64,000 nucleotides of DNA from Xenorhabdus indica (GTDB taxonomy: Bacteria; Pseudomonadota; Gammaproteobacteria; Enterobacterales; Enterobacteriaceae): NCBI RefSeq assembly GCF_014467235.1, contig NZ_NKHP01000015.1, positions 1 through 64,000 of the forward strand. Direction: 5' to 3'. The translations under genes were made by a program, and so were the position numbers. This document shows, piece after piece, positions 19,055 through 30,046 of the stretch; the stretch's first letter is position 1; each line of letters begins with the position of its first letter. Below the pieces are notes generated by a model that saw nothing but the letters and a program-made list of their open reading frames with translations, did no database searches and was not told the origin of the DNA.

Positions 19055-19663
19055 ATGTCATCGACTGTATCTCCTGTTAATTTCGGCCCGTTTACCGATG
19101 TTATCTCCTTTATCATGGAGCTGGATAAATTAAAATATGTTCACCGTAAAACGAAAATTCTGAACAATCAGCGCAATGAAAATTCTGCGGAACATAGCTG
19201 GCACTTTGCTCTTGCAGTTATCAGTTTTGCTCCTTATGCCGGAGAGGTAAACATCAGCCGTGTTATACAGATGGCATTGATTCACGATATTGTGGAAATC
19301 GATGCCGGGGATGTTATCGCGTTTGATTTAGCTGCTCGTGAAGCTATTCATGAACAAGAAGTGCAAGCTGCCAAACGTATTTTCGGCTTGTTGCCAGAAA
19401 CGCAGAGAGATTATTTTCTCGCCCTTTGGTACGAGTATGAAGACGGAGAAACACCTGAAGCACGTTTTGCCAAAATGCTCGACAGGGTTATGCCAGTATT
19501 TATGAACTTGCATAATAATGGGCAGAGTTGGGTAGAAAATGGTATTCGTTTTGAACAAGTCTTTAACTTGCTCCAGTTTATTTCTGAAAGTTACCCTGAA
19601 TTTTGGAAATATTTGCTACCACAACTGGAAGCAGCAAGAGAAAAAGGTTGGTTAAAAGTGTAA
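19055..19663 (+). CDS. HD-domain hydrolase
   Basis: 202 residues of the HD superfamily, close to the YfbR/HDDC2 type that removes phosphate from deoxynucleoside monophosphates. Metal-binding pattern: EHSWHFAL near residue 45, ALIHDIVEIDAGDV near 75 (the HD pair), and the later aspartate in AKMLDRVMPV. It follows ygfZ by 20 bases on the same strand and may be cotranscribed. The substrate cannot be told from sequence. Confidence 0.75.
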   Translation: MSSTVSPVNFGPFTDVISFIMELDKLKYVHRKTKILNNQRNENSAEHSWHFALAVISFAPYAGEVNISRVIQMALIHDIVEIDAGDVIAFDLAAREAIHEQEVQAAKRIFGLLPETQRDYFLALWYEYEDGETPEARFAKMLDRVMPVFMNLHNNGQSWVENGIRFEQVFNLLQFISESYPEFWKYLLPQLEAAREKGWLKV

Positions 19664-19694
19664 TTTTCTATTCCCAATTAAAAGCGTTCAGTTT

Positions 19695-19725
19695 ATCGTC
19701 ACGACTTAAAAACCGTCGTGACGAT
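19695..19725. terminator. Terminator between convergent genes
   Basis: ATCGTCACGAC (19695-19705) and GTCGTGACGAT (19715-19725) make a perfect eleven-base stem between the HD gene and the amidotransferase gene. It probably works in both directions, though the flanking T-runs are short. Confidence 0.65.
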
Positions 19726-19733
19726 TATATCAA

Positions 19734-20459
19734 TCAATTTAACTTCATATATTGGTTAGCCAATTTATCGAGAAAAACAAATAAATTATTATTCATCTCA
19801 CTATAATCATGGGAACGTAATATTTCCGGTGTTTGAACAAAAGTATACTTATCCGCTTTACTAAGGTCTTTTTCTGAATTTTGGATAAGCAATTCAACTA
19901 CCTCTGTAGTCAGTTCCATATGACACTGGAAAGCATAAACCAAACTTTGGTATTCAATAATCTGTCTGGGGCAACCTTCACTATAAGCAATAATTTTTGC
20001 ATCCTGAGTCAAACCCGGCATATCGTTATGCCAATGCCCAACTTCAAGAAGTTCACCGAAATGAATAAATTTATCATTTTTTAAACCCTCAGCAGTAAGC
20101 ATAATTGGATACTTTCCTATTTCTTTCTCAGGACTATGCTCAAAAGCAGCCCCTAATGCTTCTCCAATTAACTGTGCACCAAGACAGACACCCATAACGA
20201 CCTTATCTGATGCAATCGCTTTTACAATAAGTTGCTTTTCCGCTGCTGCATCAAAATGCGCACAGTCAGTCGTTGTGGTTGCAGGGCTTTGAGGCCCTCC
20301 CATTACTATCAGAAAATCAATACCCTCAACTGAATCTGGTAATTTATCGCCGAGATAAACCCGTGAAAATGTAGTCTGATATCCTCTTGCGTTAGCCCAA
20401 TCTTCATATGCCCCAGGTGCTTCAAAATATTCATGTACCACAAAATGGATTCTTATCAC
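19734..20459 (-). CDS. Class I glutamine amidotransferase-like protein
   Basis: 241 residues of the GMP-synthase-type glutamine amidotransferase fold. The nucleophile elbow GVCLGAQLIGEALG (near residue 92) and the histidine of QCHMELT (near 178) form the usual catalytic pair, with a glutamate shortly after. Starts with GTG at 20459, preceded by AAGGTG. There is no synthetase partner next to it, so it could be a stand-alone gamma-glutamyl hydrolase-like enzyme; the substrate is unknown. Confidence 0.75.
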   Translation of the reverse strand: MIRIHFVVHEYFEAPGAYEDWANARGYQTTFSRVYLGDKLPDSVEGIDFLIVMGGPQSPATTTTDCAHFDAAAEKQLIVKAIASDKVVMGVCLGAQLIGEALGAAFEHSPEKEIGKYPIMLTAEGLKNDKFIHFGELLEVGHWHNDMPGLTQDAKIIAYSEGCPRQIIEYQSLVYAFQCHMELTTEVVELLIQNSEKDLSKADKYTFVQTPEILRSHDYSEMNNNLFVFLDKLANQYMKLN

Positions 20460-20513
20460 TTTATCACCTTAGAAAAGGATTGAATTATTCCAACGGATGC
20501 CTCTAGCTGATAT

Positions 20514-20552
20514 AAAAAAGCAGTGTGAGATGGCTCTCAACACTGCTTTTAT
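20514..20552 (-). terminator. Terminator of the gcvTHP operon
   Basis: On the minus strand AAAAGCAGTGT / ACACTGCTTTTTT pair around a 13-base GAGAGCC-type loop, with a T-run from 20520 down. It lies about 45 bases past the gcvP stop. Confidence 0.8.
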
Positions 20553-20594
20553 TTCATTTTATTCTAAATCAATTCACAACACCATGATCCATGC

Positions 20595-23471
20595 TTAACG
20601 ATAATCTTCAATTGGTGCACAAGAGCAATGCAAGTTACGATCCCCATACACATCATCAAGGCGTTTCACCGTCGGCCAATATTTATTTGCTTTTGTCTCT
20701 GCTGTCGGGAAAATGGCAATTTCACGGCTGTACGCATGGTCCCAGTCAGCAATCAGCTCAGCCTGAATATGTGGTGCATTCACCAGCGGGTTATCTTCCA
20801 GTAACCAATCACCTTCCGCCACTTTTCTGATTTCGCCGCGGATTGCCAGCATCGCATCAATAAAACGATCAATTTCAATCTTACTTTCTGATTCTGTTGG
20901 CTCAACCATCAGAGTTCCAGCGACAGGGAATGACATAGTTGGCGCATGAAAGCCATAGTCAATCAAACGTTTAGCAATATCCATTTCACTGATGCCGAAT
21001 TCTTCTTTCAGTGGGCGAATATCCAAAATACATTCATGGGCAACGTAACCATCACGGCCGGTATAAAGGATTTCATAAGCACCTTTCAGACGAGCAGCAA
21101 TGTAGTTTGCATTCAGGATCGCAGCCTGACTGGCTTGTTTCAACCCTTTTGCCCCCATCATGCGGATGTACATCCAGCTAATCGGCAGAACAGATGCACT
21201 GCCAAATGGGGCGGCTGATACGGCACCCGATGTGGTTAATGATCCCATTTCCACCACGGAATGCCCCGGAAGGAAAGGAGCAAGATGTTTTTTCACACCA
21301 ATCGGTCCCATACCCGGACCACCACCACCATGCGGAATACAGAAGGTTTTATGCAGATTCAGGTGTGAAACGTCAGCACCAATAAAGCCCGGAGTTGTGA
21401 TCCCAACCTGAGCATTCATATTTGCACCATCAAGATAAACCTGCCCACCATTTTGATGAATAATGTCGCAAATCTGGCGGATAGTTTCTTCATATACACC
21501 ATGGGTTGATGGATAGGTAACCATGATACAAGCCAGTTCATCACGGTGTTTTTCCGCTTTTTCACACAGGTCCGCCAGATCGATATTGCCTTCTTTATCA
21601 CAATTCACCACAATCACAGTCATGCCTGCCATATGTGCAGAAGCAGGGTTTGTGCCGTGGGCTGAGCTTGGGATCAGGCAGATATGACGGTGTTGTTCAC
21701 CTCGGCTGGCGTAGTAATGACGAATTGCCAGTAAGCCAGCATATTCTCCTTGAGCACCAGAGTTTGGCTGCATAGATACCGCATCATATCCCGTCAGTAA
21801 TACCAACCAATGTGAGAGCTGACTAATCAATTGTTGATAACCCTGCGCTTGTTCTGGCGGGCAGAAAGGATGCAGGTCAGTAAATTCAGGCCATGTGATC
21901 GGTATGATTTCAGCTGCTGCATTCAATTTCATTGTGCATGATCCTAATGGGATCATGGCCTGATTCAGTGCCAAATCTTTACGTTCCAGACTATGCATAT
22001 AGCGCATCATATCTGTTTCGCTATGATAACGGCGGAAGGTATCATGTGTCAGAATTTCATCACTGCGCAGCATTGAAGCCGGTATGGATTGGCTGTTCTC
22101 TGATACTTCACTATCAAGAACATCAATATCTAACACAGTCTCAGAACCAGTTAAAACCTGATACAGGGTTATCAAGTCTTCACGGCTGTTTTTTTCACTC
22201 AATGACACGCCAACGGCACCAAGAATATCAGTCCGTAAGTTGATTTGTGCTTTTTCCGCTCGTGCCAGTACTAATGCCTTATCAGCGACTTCTACAGCCA
22301 ATGTATCAAACCATGTTTTGTGACGTAGCGTTATACCCGCTTTTTGTAGACCCGCAGCTAAAATATCGGTTAATCGGTGAATGCGCCCCGCAATTCTTTT
22401 CAGACCTTCAGCACCGTGGTAAACCGCATACATACCAGCAATATTTGCCAGTAATACCTGTGAGGTACAGATATTGGAGTTCGCCTTTTCACGGCGAATA
22501 TGCTGTTCACGTGTTTGCATTGCCATACGTAATGCCCGGTTGCCAGCGGCATCGCGGGAAACACCTATAATACGGCCCGGCATTGAGCGTTTATATTCGT
22601 CACGGCAAGCAAAGAATGCAGCATGTGGGCCGCCGTACCCCATTGGGACACCAAAACGCTGTGCTGAACCAAAGACAATATCAGCGCCCTGTTTACCCGG
22701 CGCAGTCAGCATAACCAGTGCCATAATATCAGCGGCAACACTGACAATAATTTTTTGCTGTTTCAGTTTTGCGACAAGATCACTGTAGTCATGGATCTGA
22801 CCTGTAGTACCAACTTGTTGCAGCAAAACACCAAAAATACCCTCTAGTTCCAGTACTTTTTCTGCTTTATCAACAATGACATCAAACCCGAATGTTGCCG
22901 CTCGCGTACACACTACATCTAATATCTGTGGGTGAATATCATCAACTACGAAGAAACGCTCCGCATTTTTCAGTTTACTAACCCGTTTTGCCATTGCCAT
23001 CGCTTCGGCTGCTGCGGTGGCTTCATCCAACAAGGATGCTGAAGCAAGATCTAATCCGGTCAGATCGATGGTGACTTGCTGGAAATTCAGCAAGGCTTCT
23101 AATCTCCCTTGAGAAACTTCAGGTTGGTAAGGCGTATATGCTGTGTACCAACCGGGATTCTCCAGTAAATTACGCAAGATAACTGGCGGTAGTATTGCGG
23201 GAGCATATCCCATACCAATGTAAGATTGATAACGTTTGTTCTGACCCGCTATTGCTTTCAGTTCAGCCAGTGCCTGTTGTTCTGTCGCACCTTCGCCTAC
23301 TGCTGGTGGCTCTGGTAATGCGATATCGCGGGGAACAATTTTATTAGTGAGATCGTCAAGAGAGTTCGAGCCAACCATTGCCAGCATTTCTTTTTGCTGT
23401 TCAGCAGAGGAACCAATGTGGCGACGAATGAATTCACCTTGATTTTCAAGTTGGATTAGAGTCTGGATCAT
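20595..23471 (-). CDS. gcvP: Glycine dehydrogenase (decarboxylating), P protein (GcvP)
   Basis: 958 residues, the length of the single-chain P protein. Decarboxylates glycine with pyridoxal phosphate and passes the aminomethyl group to lipoyl-GcvH. The PLP lysine is in [20 protein letters not shown], and the start [13 protein letters not shown] is typical. I chose the ATG at 23471 to match the known N-terminus; the open frame extends further upstream into the hairpin that separates it from gcvH. Third gene of gcvTHP. Confidence 0.96.
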   Translation of the reverse strand: MIQTLIQLENQGEFIRRHIGSSAEQQKEMLAMVGSNSLDDLTNKIVPRDIALPEPPAVGEGATEQQALAELKAIAGQNKRYQSYIGMGYAPAILPPVILRNLLENPGWYTAYTPYQPEVSQGRLEALLNFQQVTIDLTGLDLASASLLDEATAAAEAMAMAKRVSKLKNAERFFVVDDIHPQILDVVCTRAATFGFDVIVDKAEKVLELEGIFGVLLQQVGTTGQIHDYSDLVAKLKQQKIIVSVAADIMALVMLTAPGKQGADIVFGSAQRFGVPMGYGGPHAAFFACRDEYKRSMPGRIIGVSRDAAGNRALRMAMQTREQHIRREKANSNICTSQVLLANIAGMYAVYHGAEGLKRIAGRIHRLTDILAAGLQKAGITLRHKTWFDTLAVEVADKALVLARAEKAQINLRTDILGAVGVSLSEKNSREDLITLYQVLTGSETVLDIDVLDSEVSENSQSIPASMLRSDEILTHDTFRRYHSETDMMRYMHSLERKDLALNQAMIPLGSCTMKLNAAAEIIPITWPEFTDLHPFCPPEQAQGYQQLISQLSHWLVLLTGYDAVSMQPNSGAQGEYAGLLAIRHYYASRGEQHRHICLIPSSAHGTNPASAHMAGMTVIVVNCDKEGNIDLADLCEKAEKHRDELACIMVTYPSTHGVYEETIRQICDIIHQNGGQVYLDGANMNAQVGITTPGFIGADVSHLNLHKTFCIPHGGGGPGMGPIGVKKHLAPFLPGHSVVEMGSLTTSGAVSAAPFGSASVLPISWMYIRMMGAKGLKQASQAAILNANYIAARLKGAYEILYTGRDGYVAHECILDIRPLKEEFGISEMDIAKRLIDYGFHAPTMSFPVAGTLMVEPTESESKIEIDRFIDAMLAIRGEIRKVAEGDWLLEDNPLVNAPHIQAELIADWDHAYSREIAIFPTAETKANKYWPTVKRLDDVYGDRNLHCSCAPIEDYR

Positions 23472-23511
23472 TGATAATAATTTCCTGAAACTAGCTAAAA
23501 ACGGCACACAT

Positions 23512-23563
23512 AAAAAACGCCCCACTCACTGTATGGCGTTGGCAACGTAGGTGATGTGGGGCG
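23512..23563 (-). terminator. Terminator-like hairpin between gcvH and gcvP
   Basis: On the minus strand CGCCCCACATCAC pairs with GTGAGTGGGGCG (one bulge) and is followed by TTTTTT, the form of an intrinsic terminator. It starts eight bases after the gcvH stop and ends about 40 bases before the gcvP start, so it can lower gcvP expression relative to gcvTH or act as an attenuator. Confidence 0.75.
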
Positions 23564-23570
23564 GTGATTA

Positions 23571-23963
23571 CTACTCTTCTTCTTCCAATAGTGACCGATA
23601 ACTTTCTGCATCCAGCAGGTTGGTCAATTCACTTTCATCAGTAACTTTGATGCGGAATAGCCAGCCTTCGTTATAAGGCTCGCTATTCACTAATTCAGGC
23701 GAACCTTCTAAAGCTGGGTTGACTGCGATAACTTCACCACTCAGTGGTGCGTAAATATCAGAAGCCGCCTTGACTGATTCAACGACTGCACAATCATCAC
23801 CACTGTTTATGACCGCTCCGATTTCAGGCAAGTCAACGAATACCATATCACCCAATAACTGCTGAGCATGTTCGGTAATACCCACGGTATATTCGCCATT
23901 TCCTTCAGAGCGAATCCATTCGTGTGATTCGGTATATTTTAATTCAGTTGGTACATGACTCAT
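23571..23963 (-). CDS. gcvH: Glycine cleavage system H protein (GcvH)
   Basis: 130 residues, the usual length. Carries the lipoyl group that shuttles between GcvP, GcvT and Lpd. The lipoylation lysine is K65 in [15 protein letters not shown] chose the ATG at 23963 ([17 protein letters not shown]), which fits E. coli; GGAG lies nine bases upstream. Middle gene of the operon, 46 bases after gcvT. Confidence 0.96.
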   Translation of the reverse strand: MSHVPTELKYTESHEWIRSEGNGEYTVGITEHAQQLLGDMVFVDLPEIGAVINSGDDCAVVESVKAASDIYAPLSGEVIAVNPALEGSPELVNSEPYNEGWLFRIKVTDESELTNLLDAESYRSLLEEEE

Positions 23964-24009
23964 CGGTTCCATCTCCTTATTTTTATTCATTAAAATGTTG
24001 CGACCAAAA

Positions 24010-25107
24010 TCATCCTACAAGCGATTTTCCCATCCTGACAAAACCCGGCTTAACAACCTGAACCGGCATCTCGCGATTACGGATCTGAACAATCGCCTGC
24101 TCTCCAACCCCTTGCGGCACCCTGGCAAGGGCAATACTGAATCCTAATGTAGGTGAGAATGTTCCACTGGTAATAACACCAAAACGGACTTCACCCGTTT
24201 TATCTGTGAAACTAACTGTTAACCCACTGCGCAAGACGCCTTTTTCACGCATGATTAACCCAACCAATTGTTCTGTCCCTGCTTCACGCTGTTTCAACAG
24301 GGCTTCACGGCCAATAAATTGTCGCTCTTCCGGTGCCCATGCAATCGTCCAGCCCATATTCGCAGCCAAAGGTGAGATGGATTCATCCATTTCCTGACCA
24401 TAAAGGTTCATACCGGCTTCAAGGCGCAGTGTATCCCGTGCGCCTAGTCCCGCTGGTTTAACACCTTCTTTCAGTAACTGCTGCCAAAAATTAACAGCTT
24501 GTTCGTGAGGCAATGCAATTTCATAACCCGCTTCACCGGTATAACCCGTAGTTGCGATAAATAAGTCACCAGATTGCACACCAAAGAAAGGTTTCATACC
24601 TGTAATGGATTGGTTTTGCTCATTATTTAACAAAGACTGAACTCTGGATTGTGCGTTAGGACCTTGAACTGCAATCAACGCCAAGTCATTACGAACAGTG
24701 ACCTCAACAGGGTATTTTTCCGCATGTCGTTGGATCCAGGCTAAATCTTTTTCACGTGTCGCCGAGTTAACGATCATACGATAAAAATTATCAGTGAAAA
24801 AATAGACAATCAGGTCATCAATAACACCACCGGAAGCATTAAGCATACCGGTATAAAGCGCCTTGCCTTTTTCAGTCAGCTTAGCAACATCATTTGCCAG
24901 AAGATAGCGGAGAAAATCACGGCAACCTGTACCGTGCAAATCCATAATGGTCATATGGGAAACGTCGAACATACCTGCGTCAGTACGCACGGCGTGATGC
25001 TCGTCGATTTGTGAACCGTAGTGAAGGGGCATCATCCAGCCATGAAAATCCACCATGCGCGCCCCGCATGTCAGATGCTGATCATATAGTGGGGTGTGTT
25101 TTGACAT
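24010..25107 (-). CDS. gcvT: Aminomethyltransferase, T protein (GcvT)
   Basis: 365 residues. Transfers the methylene group from lipoyl-GcvH to tetrahydrofolate, releasing ammonia. Typical segments are [28 protein letters not shown] and [11 protein letters not shown], with the folate-site aspartate in the VIDDLIVY segment. The ATG at 25107 is preceded by GAGGGAAATA; an earlier in-frame start would add 29 residues absent in relatives. First gene of gcvTHP. Confidence 0.96.
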   Translation of the reverse strand: MSKHTPLYDQHLTCGARMVDFHGWMMPLHYGSQIDEHHAVRTDAGMFDVSHMTIMDLHGTGCRDFLRYLLANDVAKLTEKGKALYTGMLNASGGVIDDLIVYFFTDNFYRMIVNSATREKDLAWIQRHAEKYPVEVTVRNDLALIAVQGPNAQSRVQSLLNNEQNQSITGMKPFFGVQSGDLFIATTGYTGEAGYEIALPHEQAVNFWQQLLKEGVKPAGLGARDTLRLEAGMNLYGQEMDESISPLAANMGWTIAWAPEERQFIGREALLKQREAGTEQLVGLIMREKGVLRSGLTVSFTDKTGEVRFGVITSGTFSPTLGFSIALARVPQGVGEQAIVQIRNREMPVQVVKPGFVRMGKSLVG

Positions 25108-25482
25108 TATTTCCCTCTTTCCATTTTTAACATGAAAACGTTCTTGATCTGAGTAACATACATACGGCGTATTAACCGGCAAATGTTGGATCATGAAGCA
25201 AAGAAGCGGTTAATGACGCAAACGATACCTTGGACTAGAAGTTATCACTGAAAATAGAAATGAACCATAAAATAAATTATCAACATAACAATGACACCTT
25301 CAAAAACCCTTCACTATCATGCGGAATTTTTTTCTATTTTATTGTGTGGGAACGCTAAAAAATGGCAGTAATATGTAAAAAATATTCTTTTTTTTATTAC
25401 AAATAGACTAAAGTGTGAAGCAAACCAACTGAATACACTTTAGCCTGTTATAAAAAAAACTAATCCCAAACAAGAGGAAGAA
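25108..25482. other. Intergenic region: gcv promoter side and ubiI terminator
   Basis: 375 bases holding the promoter of gcvTHP (leftward) and the end of the ubiI transcript. No glycine riboswitch was recognised. A GcvA or Lrp site could lie here but was not identified by eye. Confidence 0.45.
25408..25443 (-). terminator. Terminator after ubiI
   Basis: CTAAAGTGT (25408-25416) and ACACTTTAG (25435-25443) form a nine-base stem about 40 bases past the ubiI stop. On the minus strand it is followed by TCTATTTG, a modest U-run. Confidence 0.55.
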
Positions 25483-26715
25483 TTAGATTTTTTCAACTGA
25501 GGAGGTTTGAGTAATCAACCAATCCGGCAGATCATGAAGCCCCATCGCATGACGGAGTAATTGTGGCTTTACTCCGGGGAAACGGTTAGCCAAAGTCAGC
25601 CCTACATCACGAAATAATTTCTTGACAGGATTATTCCCATCAAATAGCTGCCGAAACCCCTGCATACCAGCCAGCATGACAGCCGCACTGTGTTTACGGC
25701 GACGCTCATAACGACCAAGATAGAGATATTGACCGATATCTTTGCCTTGCTGGTTCAAACGAATCAATTCTCCGATCAACTCTGCTACATCCATAAACCC
25801 CAGATTAACTCCTTGCCCGGCCAATGGATGGATTGTATGGGCTGCATCTCCCAATAAAGCTAACCGATGTGCAGCAAAATTACGAGCATAACGTCCCATT
25901 AACGGGATAGTCTGACGGTCACTGATCAACTCACACTGCCCCAATCGCATGTCAAAAGTGGCACTCAATTGCCGATTAAACAACGCAGTCTCCATTGTCT
26001 TGCGCTGTTGCGCCGCTTCCGCAGGCAATGACCAGACAATAGAACATAGATGAGGATCAGAAAGTGGCAGGAAAGCAAGAATACCATCTCCATGAAAAAC
26101 CTGGCGCGCAACCCCTTGATGAGGCTCCACAGTACGAATAGTAGCGACCAATGCATACTGTTCGTAATCCCAGAAAGTCAGTGGGATATCTGCATGCTGA
26201 CGTAACCATGATTGGGCACCATCTGCACCAACAACTAGCCGTGAAGTCAGCATTCGCTCATCGGACAGGGTAATAAAAGCTTCGTTTTCTCCCCAGGCAA
26301 CATGCTTAAGAGAAGCAGGGGTAAACATAGTTACATCAGATAAACTTTCAGCCTGTTGCCAAAGAGCCTGCCGGATCACATTATTTTCGATAATATGTCC
26401 AAGATGATTGAGGCCATTTTCCGCCGCATTGAACTGAATACGACCGAAGCTATCTTGATCCCAAACTTCCATCCCCTGATAAGGGCTGACACGCATTGCG
26501 AGGAGTTTATGCCAGACACCGAGATGGGTTAATAACCGTTCACTGGCTGCATTGATGGCAGAAACACGCAACGCATGTTCATCATCGGTATGAAAAATAC
26601 TGGTTGGTGGATGCTCTTCTACAATCGCAATGCGCAAGCCACTACCATGTAAACCACAGGCCAGCGCAAGGCCAACCATACCGCCTCCTGCGATCACCAC
26701 ATCAAATGATTGCAT
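25483..26715 (-). CDS. ubiI: Ubiquinone C5-hydroxylase UbiI (VisC)
   Basis: 410 residues of the FAD-dependent UbiH/UbiF/UbiI monooxygenase family, acting in ubiquinone synthesis at the membrane. Motifs: GGGMVGLALA dinucleotide site at residues 10-19, VVGADGAQSWLR near 162, and LLGDAAHTIHPLAGQGVNLGFMD near 282. It is downstream of ubiH, in the conserved pepP-ubiH-ubiI cluster, which sets it apart from UbiF. Confidence 0.92.
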   Translation of the reverse strand: MQSFDVVIAGGGMVGLALACGLHGSGLRIAIVEEHPPTSIFHTDDEHALRVSAINAASERLLTHLGVWHKLLAMRVSPYQGMEVWDQDSFGRIQFNAAENGLNHLGHIIENNVIRQALWQQAESLSDVTMFTPASLKHVAWGENEAFITLSDERMLTSRLVVGADGAQSWLRQHADIPLTFWDYEQYALVATIRTVEPHQGVARQVFHGDGILAFLPLSDPHLCSIVWSLPAEAAQQRKTMETALFNRQLSATFDMRLGQCELISDRQTIPLMGRYARNFAAHRLALLGDAAHTIHPLAGQGVNLGFMDVAELIGELIRLNQQGKDIGQYLYLGRYERRRKHSAAVMLAGMQGFRQLFDGNNPVKKLFRDVGLTLANRFPGVKPQLLRHAMGLHDLPDWLITQTSSVEKI

Positions 26716-26739
26716 GTTTTTAATTCCTCTTAATCTGAC

Positions 26740-27930
26740 TTATTCTGCCGTTGAACGATGGGCGCCCCAACCCAATGTCTGACGGGCCAGTGTGCCCTTT
26801 ATCAGTGGCAACATTTCCATCACCATCAGGCCAAGATTGCGTCCGATTATCAACGGAAAGTAGTCATTGGCAAACAGCCGAACCAACCCATCAGTAATAC
26901 CGATAGTTGCCTCACGATCTGCAAAACGTTGCTGTTGGTAACGAGTCAGAACGTTATAAGAGCCGATATCGTGCCCCTCAATCGCAGCAGCTGAAATAAC
27001 CTGAGCTAATGCCATTACATCACGCATACCTAAGTTAAAACCCTGTCCTGCAATTGGATGCAGAGTTTGGGATGAATTACCTACTAATGCCAAACGATGG
27101 CTGATCTGCTGATTGGATGTAGATAAGGCCAGCGGGTAACTGTGCCGTTGACCTGTTTCCAACATTTTTCCCAGACGCCAGCCAAACGCTTTTTGCAGTT
27201 GATGGAGAAACTCGGCATCTTCCCACTGATTAATCTCCGCCCATTTATCTAATGAGTGACACCAGACTAACGAGCTACGCCCTTCTGACATTGGCAACAG
27301 TGCCAACGGGCCATGTTCAGTAAAACGCTCAAATGCCCGGCCTCGGTGATGTTCAGATGTCAGGACATTGGCAATGATGGCAAACTGACTGTAATCCTGC
27401 CGCTGCCACGGGATATTACAGGCTTTTGCTACGGAAGATTGGCTTCCATCCGCAGCTATCAACAGTTTTCCCGTAAGTTTTTTGCCATTATTCAAGGTAA
27501 TAGAAACTGCAGTGTTCAGACGCTCAACAGCATTCACTTTAGCCGGACAATAAAGTTTGATATTCGGTGCTTGTTTTAATAAATCAAACAGACGGCTTCC
27601 GGCATCGTGCAACTCAATCACGTTACCCAATACCGGAATGTCATAATCGTCAGCCCGGATATTGACAAAACCGCTACAACCGCGGTCACTGACATGAACG
27701 TGAGTAATTGGGGTCACACAATCTCTAAGTGCAGGCCAGACACCAATCTGACTCAAACGCTGACATGTGCCATAAGCTAAAGCAATCGCCCTTGCATCAA
27801 AACCCGGATGTTCTTGTGTTGGCTCTGCTGCTTCAACTAAGGAGATTTGCAACTGCCCCCGGCTCAAAGAAGAAATAGCAAGCGCTAATGTTGCACCAGC
27901 CATCCCTCCTCCCACGATAATCACGCTCAT
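26740..27930 (-). CDS. ubiH: 2-octaprenyl-6-methoxyphenol hydroxylase UbiH
   Basis: 396 residues of the same flavin monooxygenase family as UbiI. Motifs: IIVGGGMAGATLALAI at the start, IAADGSQSSVAKA, and LVGNSSQTLHPIAGQGFNLG, where the usual GD is GN as in other UbiH proteins. Its ATG overlaps the pepP stop by one base (TAATG), implying translational coupling. UbiH and UbiI share about a quarter of residues and probably arose by duplication. Confidence 0.93.
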   Translation of the reverse strand: MSVIIVGGGMAGATLALAISSLSRGQLQISLVEAAEPTQEHPGFDARAIALAYGTCQRLSQIGVWPALRDCVTPITHVHVSDRGCSGFVNIRADDYDIPVLGNVIELHDAGSRLFDLLKQAPNIKLYCPAKVNAVERLNTAVSITLNNGKKLTGKLLIAADGSQSSVAKACNIPWQRQDYSQFAIIANVLTSEHHRGRAFERFTEHGPLALLPMSEGRSSLVWCHSLDKWAEINQWEDAEFLHQLQKAFGWRLGKMLETGQRHSYPLALSTSNQQISHRLALVGNSSQTLHPIAGQGFNLGMRDVMALAQVISAAAIEGHDIGSYNVLTRYQQQRFADREATIGITDGLVRLFANDYFPLIIGRNLGLMVMEMLPLIKGTLARQTLGWGAHRSTAE

Positions 27931-29270
27931 TATGACTTGGCTTCCTGATGACTGTAACCCGGTTTTGCCTGTGCCATCAGTGCTTCAATTTCATCAGGAT
28001 CTTTAACAACATACTCCGTCAAATTCTCATTGCCTGATTCTGTAATCACAATATCGTCTTCAATACGGATACCAATACCACGGTATTCCGACGGCACATC
28101 AGCATCCGGTGCGATATACAACCCCGGTTCAACAGTGAGTACCATACCAGGTTCCAGAATGCGATCACGATCAATACCGTAATGCCCCACATCGTGGACA
28201 TCCAGCCCCAACCAATGGCTTAAACCATGCATGAAAAATTGGCGATAGGCATTGGTCTCAATCAAATATTCTACTTCACCATGCATAATGCCTAGTTTAA
28301 CCAGCTCTTCAACCATGATGCGAACAACCTGCTCAGTCACTTCACGAATGCTAGTACCCGGCTTATAAAGTTCAAGGGAAACATTGATGGATTTCAGCAC
28401 AATGTCGTAAATTTCTCGTTGAGGACGGGTAAATTTGCCATTGACCGGAAACGTCCGTGTAATGTCCCCCGCATACCCTTCATATTCACAACCTGCATCG
28501 ATCAACACTAAATCACCATCTTTCATACGACGGTCGTTTTCTGTGTAATGCAGAATACAAGCATTTTCTCCTGCACCAACAATAGTGTTATAAGCAGGAT
28601 ATCGCGCACTGTGATAGGTAAATTCATGGTGAATTTCAGCTTCAAGCTGATATTCAAACATATTCGGACGGCAGCTTCGCATAGCTCTGGTATGTGCTTG
28701 AGCACTGATTTTCCCAGCTTTGCGCATGATTTCCAATTCAGCTTCTGATTTAAACAAACGCATTTCATGCAGCCACGGACGCCAGTCTGCTATTATTGAC
28801 GGAGCACTGAGATTACGGCGGCTATTCTTACGCAACTTATCCAGAGCACTGAATACGATCTTATCAGCATATTCAAATTCCCCCTGAGAGTGATAAACCA
28901 CATCTAACCCATTCAGCAAGAGGTAGAGTTGTTCATCAATATCATTAAATGGCAAAGCACGATCCACTGCCAGTTTTTCTGGAGCGGCTTCCTGCCCAAG
29001 CCGACGACCAAACCAGATTTCTGCAGTAAGATCACGCACTCGATTAAACAACACACTGTGGTTGTGAGTTTCATCGCTTTTGATAAGAATAAGAATAGCT
29101 TCTGGTTCATTAAATCCAGTCAGGTAAAGAAAATCACTGTGCTGACGATAAGAATATTCACTATCTGAGTTGCGTGTCGCAGGCGGGGCCGCAAAAATAA
29201 TGGCCGCACTGGCCGGTGCCATTTTTGACAATAATACCTGACGACGGGATAAATATTCTTGTTTAGTCAT
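27930..29270 (-). CDS. pepP: Xaa-Pro aminopeptidase (PepP)
   Basis: 446 residues, slightly longer than E. coli PepP. Removes N-terminal residues before proline; two manganese ions are held by the M24 metal site, here in LIDAGCEYEGYAGDITRTFP (both aspartates), HGLSHWLGLDVHDVG (histidine) and EPGLY and IRIEDD (glutamates). First gene of pepP-ubiH-ubiI; 47 bases from ygfB. Confidence 0.95.
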   Translation of the reverse strand: MTKQEYLSRRQVLLSKMAPASAAIIFAAPPATRNSDSEYSYRQHSDFLYLTGFNEPEAILILIKSDETHNHSVLFNRVRDLTAEIWFGRRLGQEAAPEKLAVDRALPFNDIDEQLYLLLNGLDVVYHSQGEFEYADKIVFSALDKLRKNSRRNLSAPSIIADWRPWLHEMRLFKSEAELEIMRKAGKISAQAHTRAMRSCRPNMFEYQLEAEIHHEFTYHSARYPAYNTIVGAGENACILHYTENDRRMKDGDLVLIDAGCEYEGYAGDITRTFPVNGKFTRPQREIYDIVLKSINVSLELYKPGTSIREVTEQVVRIMVEELVKLGIMHGEVEYLIETNAYRQFFMHGLSHWLGLDVHDVGHYGIDRDRILEPGMVLTVEPGLYIAPDADVPSEYRGIGIRIEDDIVITESGNENLTEYVVKDPDEIEALMAQAKPGYSHQEAKS

Positions 29271-29317
29271 ACCCTCTCCTGCAATCTCGTTATTATTAAT
29301 AATTAGTTAATTACCAA

Positions 29318-29899
29318 TCAATGCAGCGTTGGTTTTTCATCTTTTTTCGTTGTATTACCTGCTTTTTTGGACGTCGCCAATGCAATGTAACAGAGCTGCA
29401 CTGCAACACGGACATATTCCAATACTTCTTCCAGTGCCTGAGATAGCTCTTCTTGATCTTCGCCTTCGTCGTATCCCAACATACCTATATTGCGTAAATC
29501 AGTAATAACTTCCTGAATTTCTTTTTTTTCTGTTATTTTTGGATCTGCAACTCCCAATCCCAACAAGAAATGGTTTACCCATCCTGCCAACGCGTCAGCA
29601 CATGCAAAAACACCAGCTTCATCATCAGGAAGCAGTAAATTAAAATTAAAGTTACTATCATCTAATGATTCGAAAGTGACTTCATACAATTCTCTGATTG
29701 ACTGTGCGAGTATCTGTGAAAATGCAAGACCATCATTAGCGAGATCATGTACAAGAGTCTGCCAGCTACTGTCGTGATTTCCACCACATAATAAACCACT
29801 TATTAAGCCATGCATCTCTGCGGCTGTCAGTGCAACGGACTGTTGATGCAAAATTTCATCAAATGATTGATAATTAGGTAATGAGTTTTGTATAGACAT
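29318..29899 (-). CDS. ygfB: UPF0149 family protein YgfB
   Basis: 193 residues, all-helical UPF0149 family, shown by [18 protein letters not shown] near residue 24 and [16 protein letters not shown] near 103. In Pseudomonas a YgfB homologue restrains ampDh3 expression through AlpA; the role in enterobacteria is unclear. The place upstream of pepP and divergent from zapA is conserved. Confidence 0.9.
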   Translation of the reverse strand: MSIQNSLPNYQSFDEILHQQSVALTAAEMHGLISGLLCGGNHDSSWQTLVHDLANDGLAFSQILAQSIRELYEVTFESLDDSNFNFNLLLPDDEAGVFACADALAGWVNHFLLGLGVADPKITEKKEIQEVITDLRNIGMLGYDEGEDQEELSQALEEVLEYVRVAVQLCYIALATSKKAGNTTKKDEKPTLH

Positions 29900-30046
29900 G
29901 TATATTGATCATCGTTGGCGATATAAGTTCATGCTATGCTACCATCAAGGGGAGTCGCTATACCAGACAACATAATCAGGTTGTCTTTTGGTATTGTACG
30001 GTAATGATTGGTGTCGGCCTTATTTTTATACCAAAATATGTTTTTT

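Noticed and set aside
25195-25407. Glycine riboswitch ahead of gcvT
   Set aside because: No aptamer core recognised, and enterobacterial gcv operons are usually controlled by GcvA/GcvR and Lrp.
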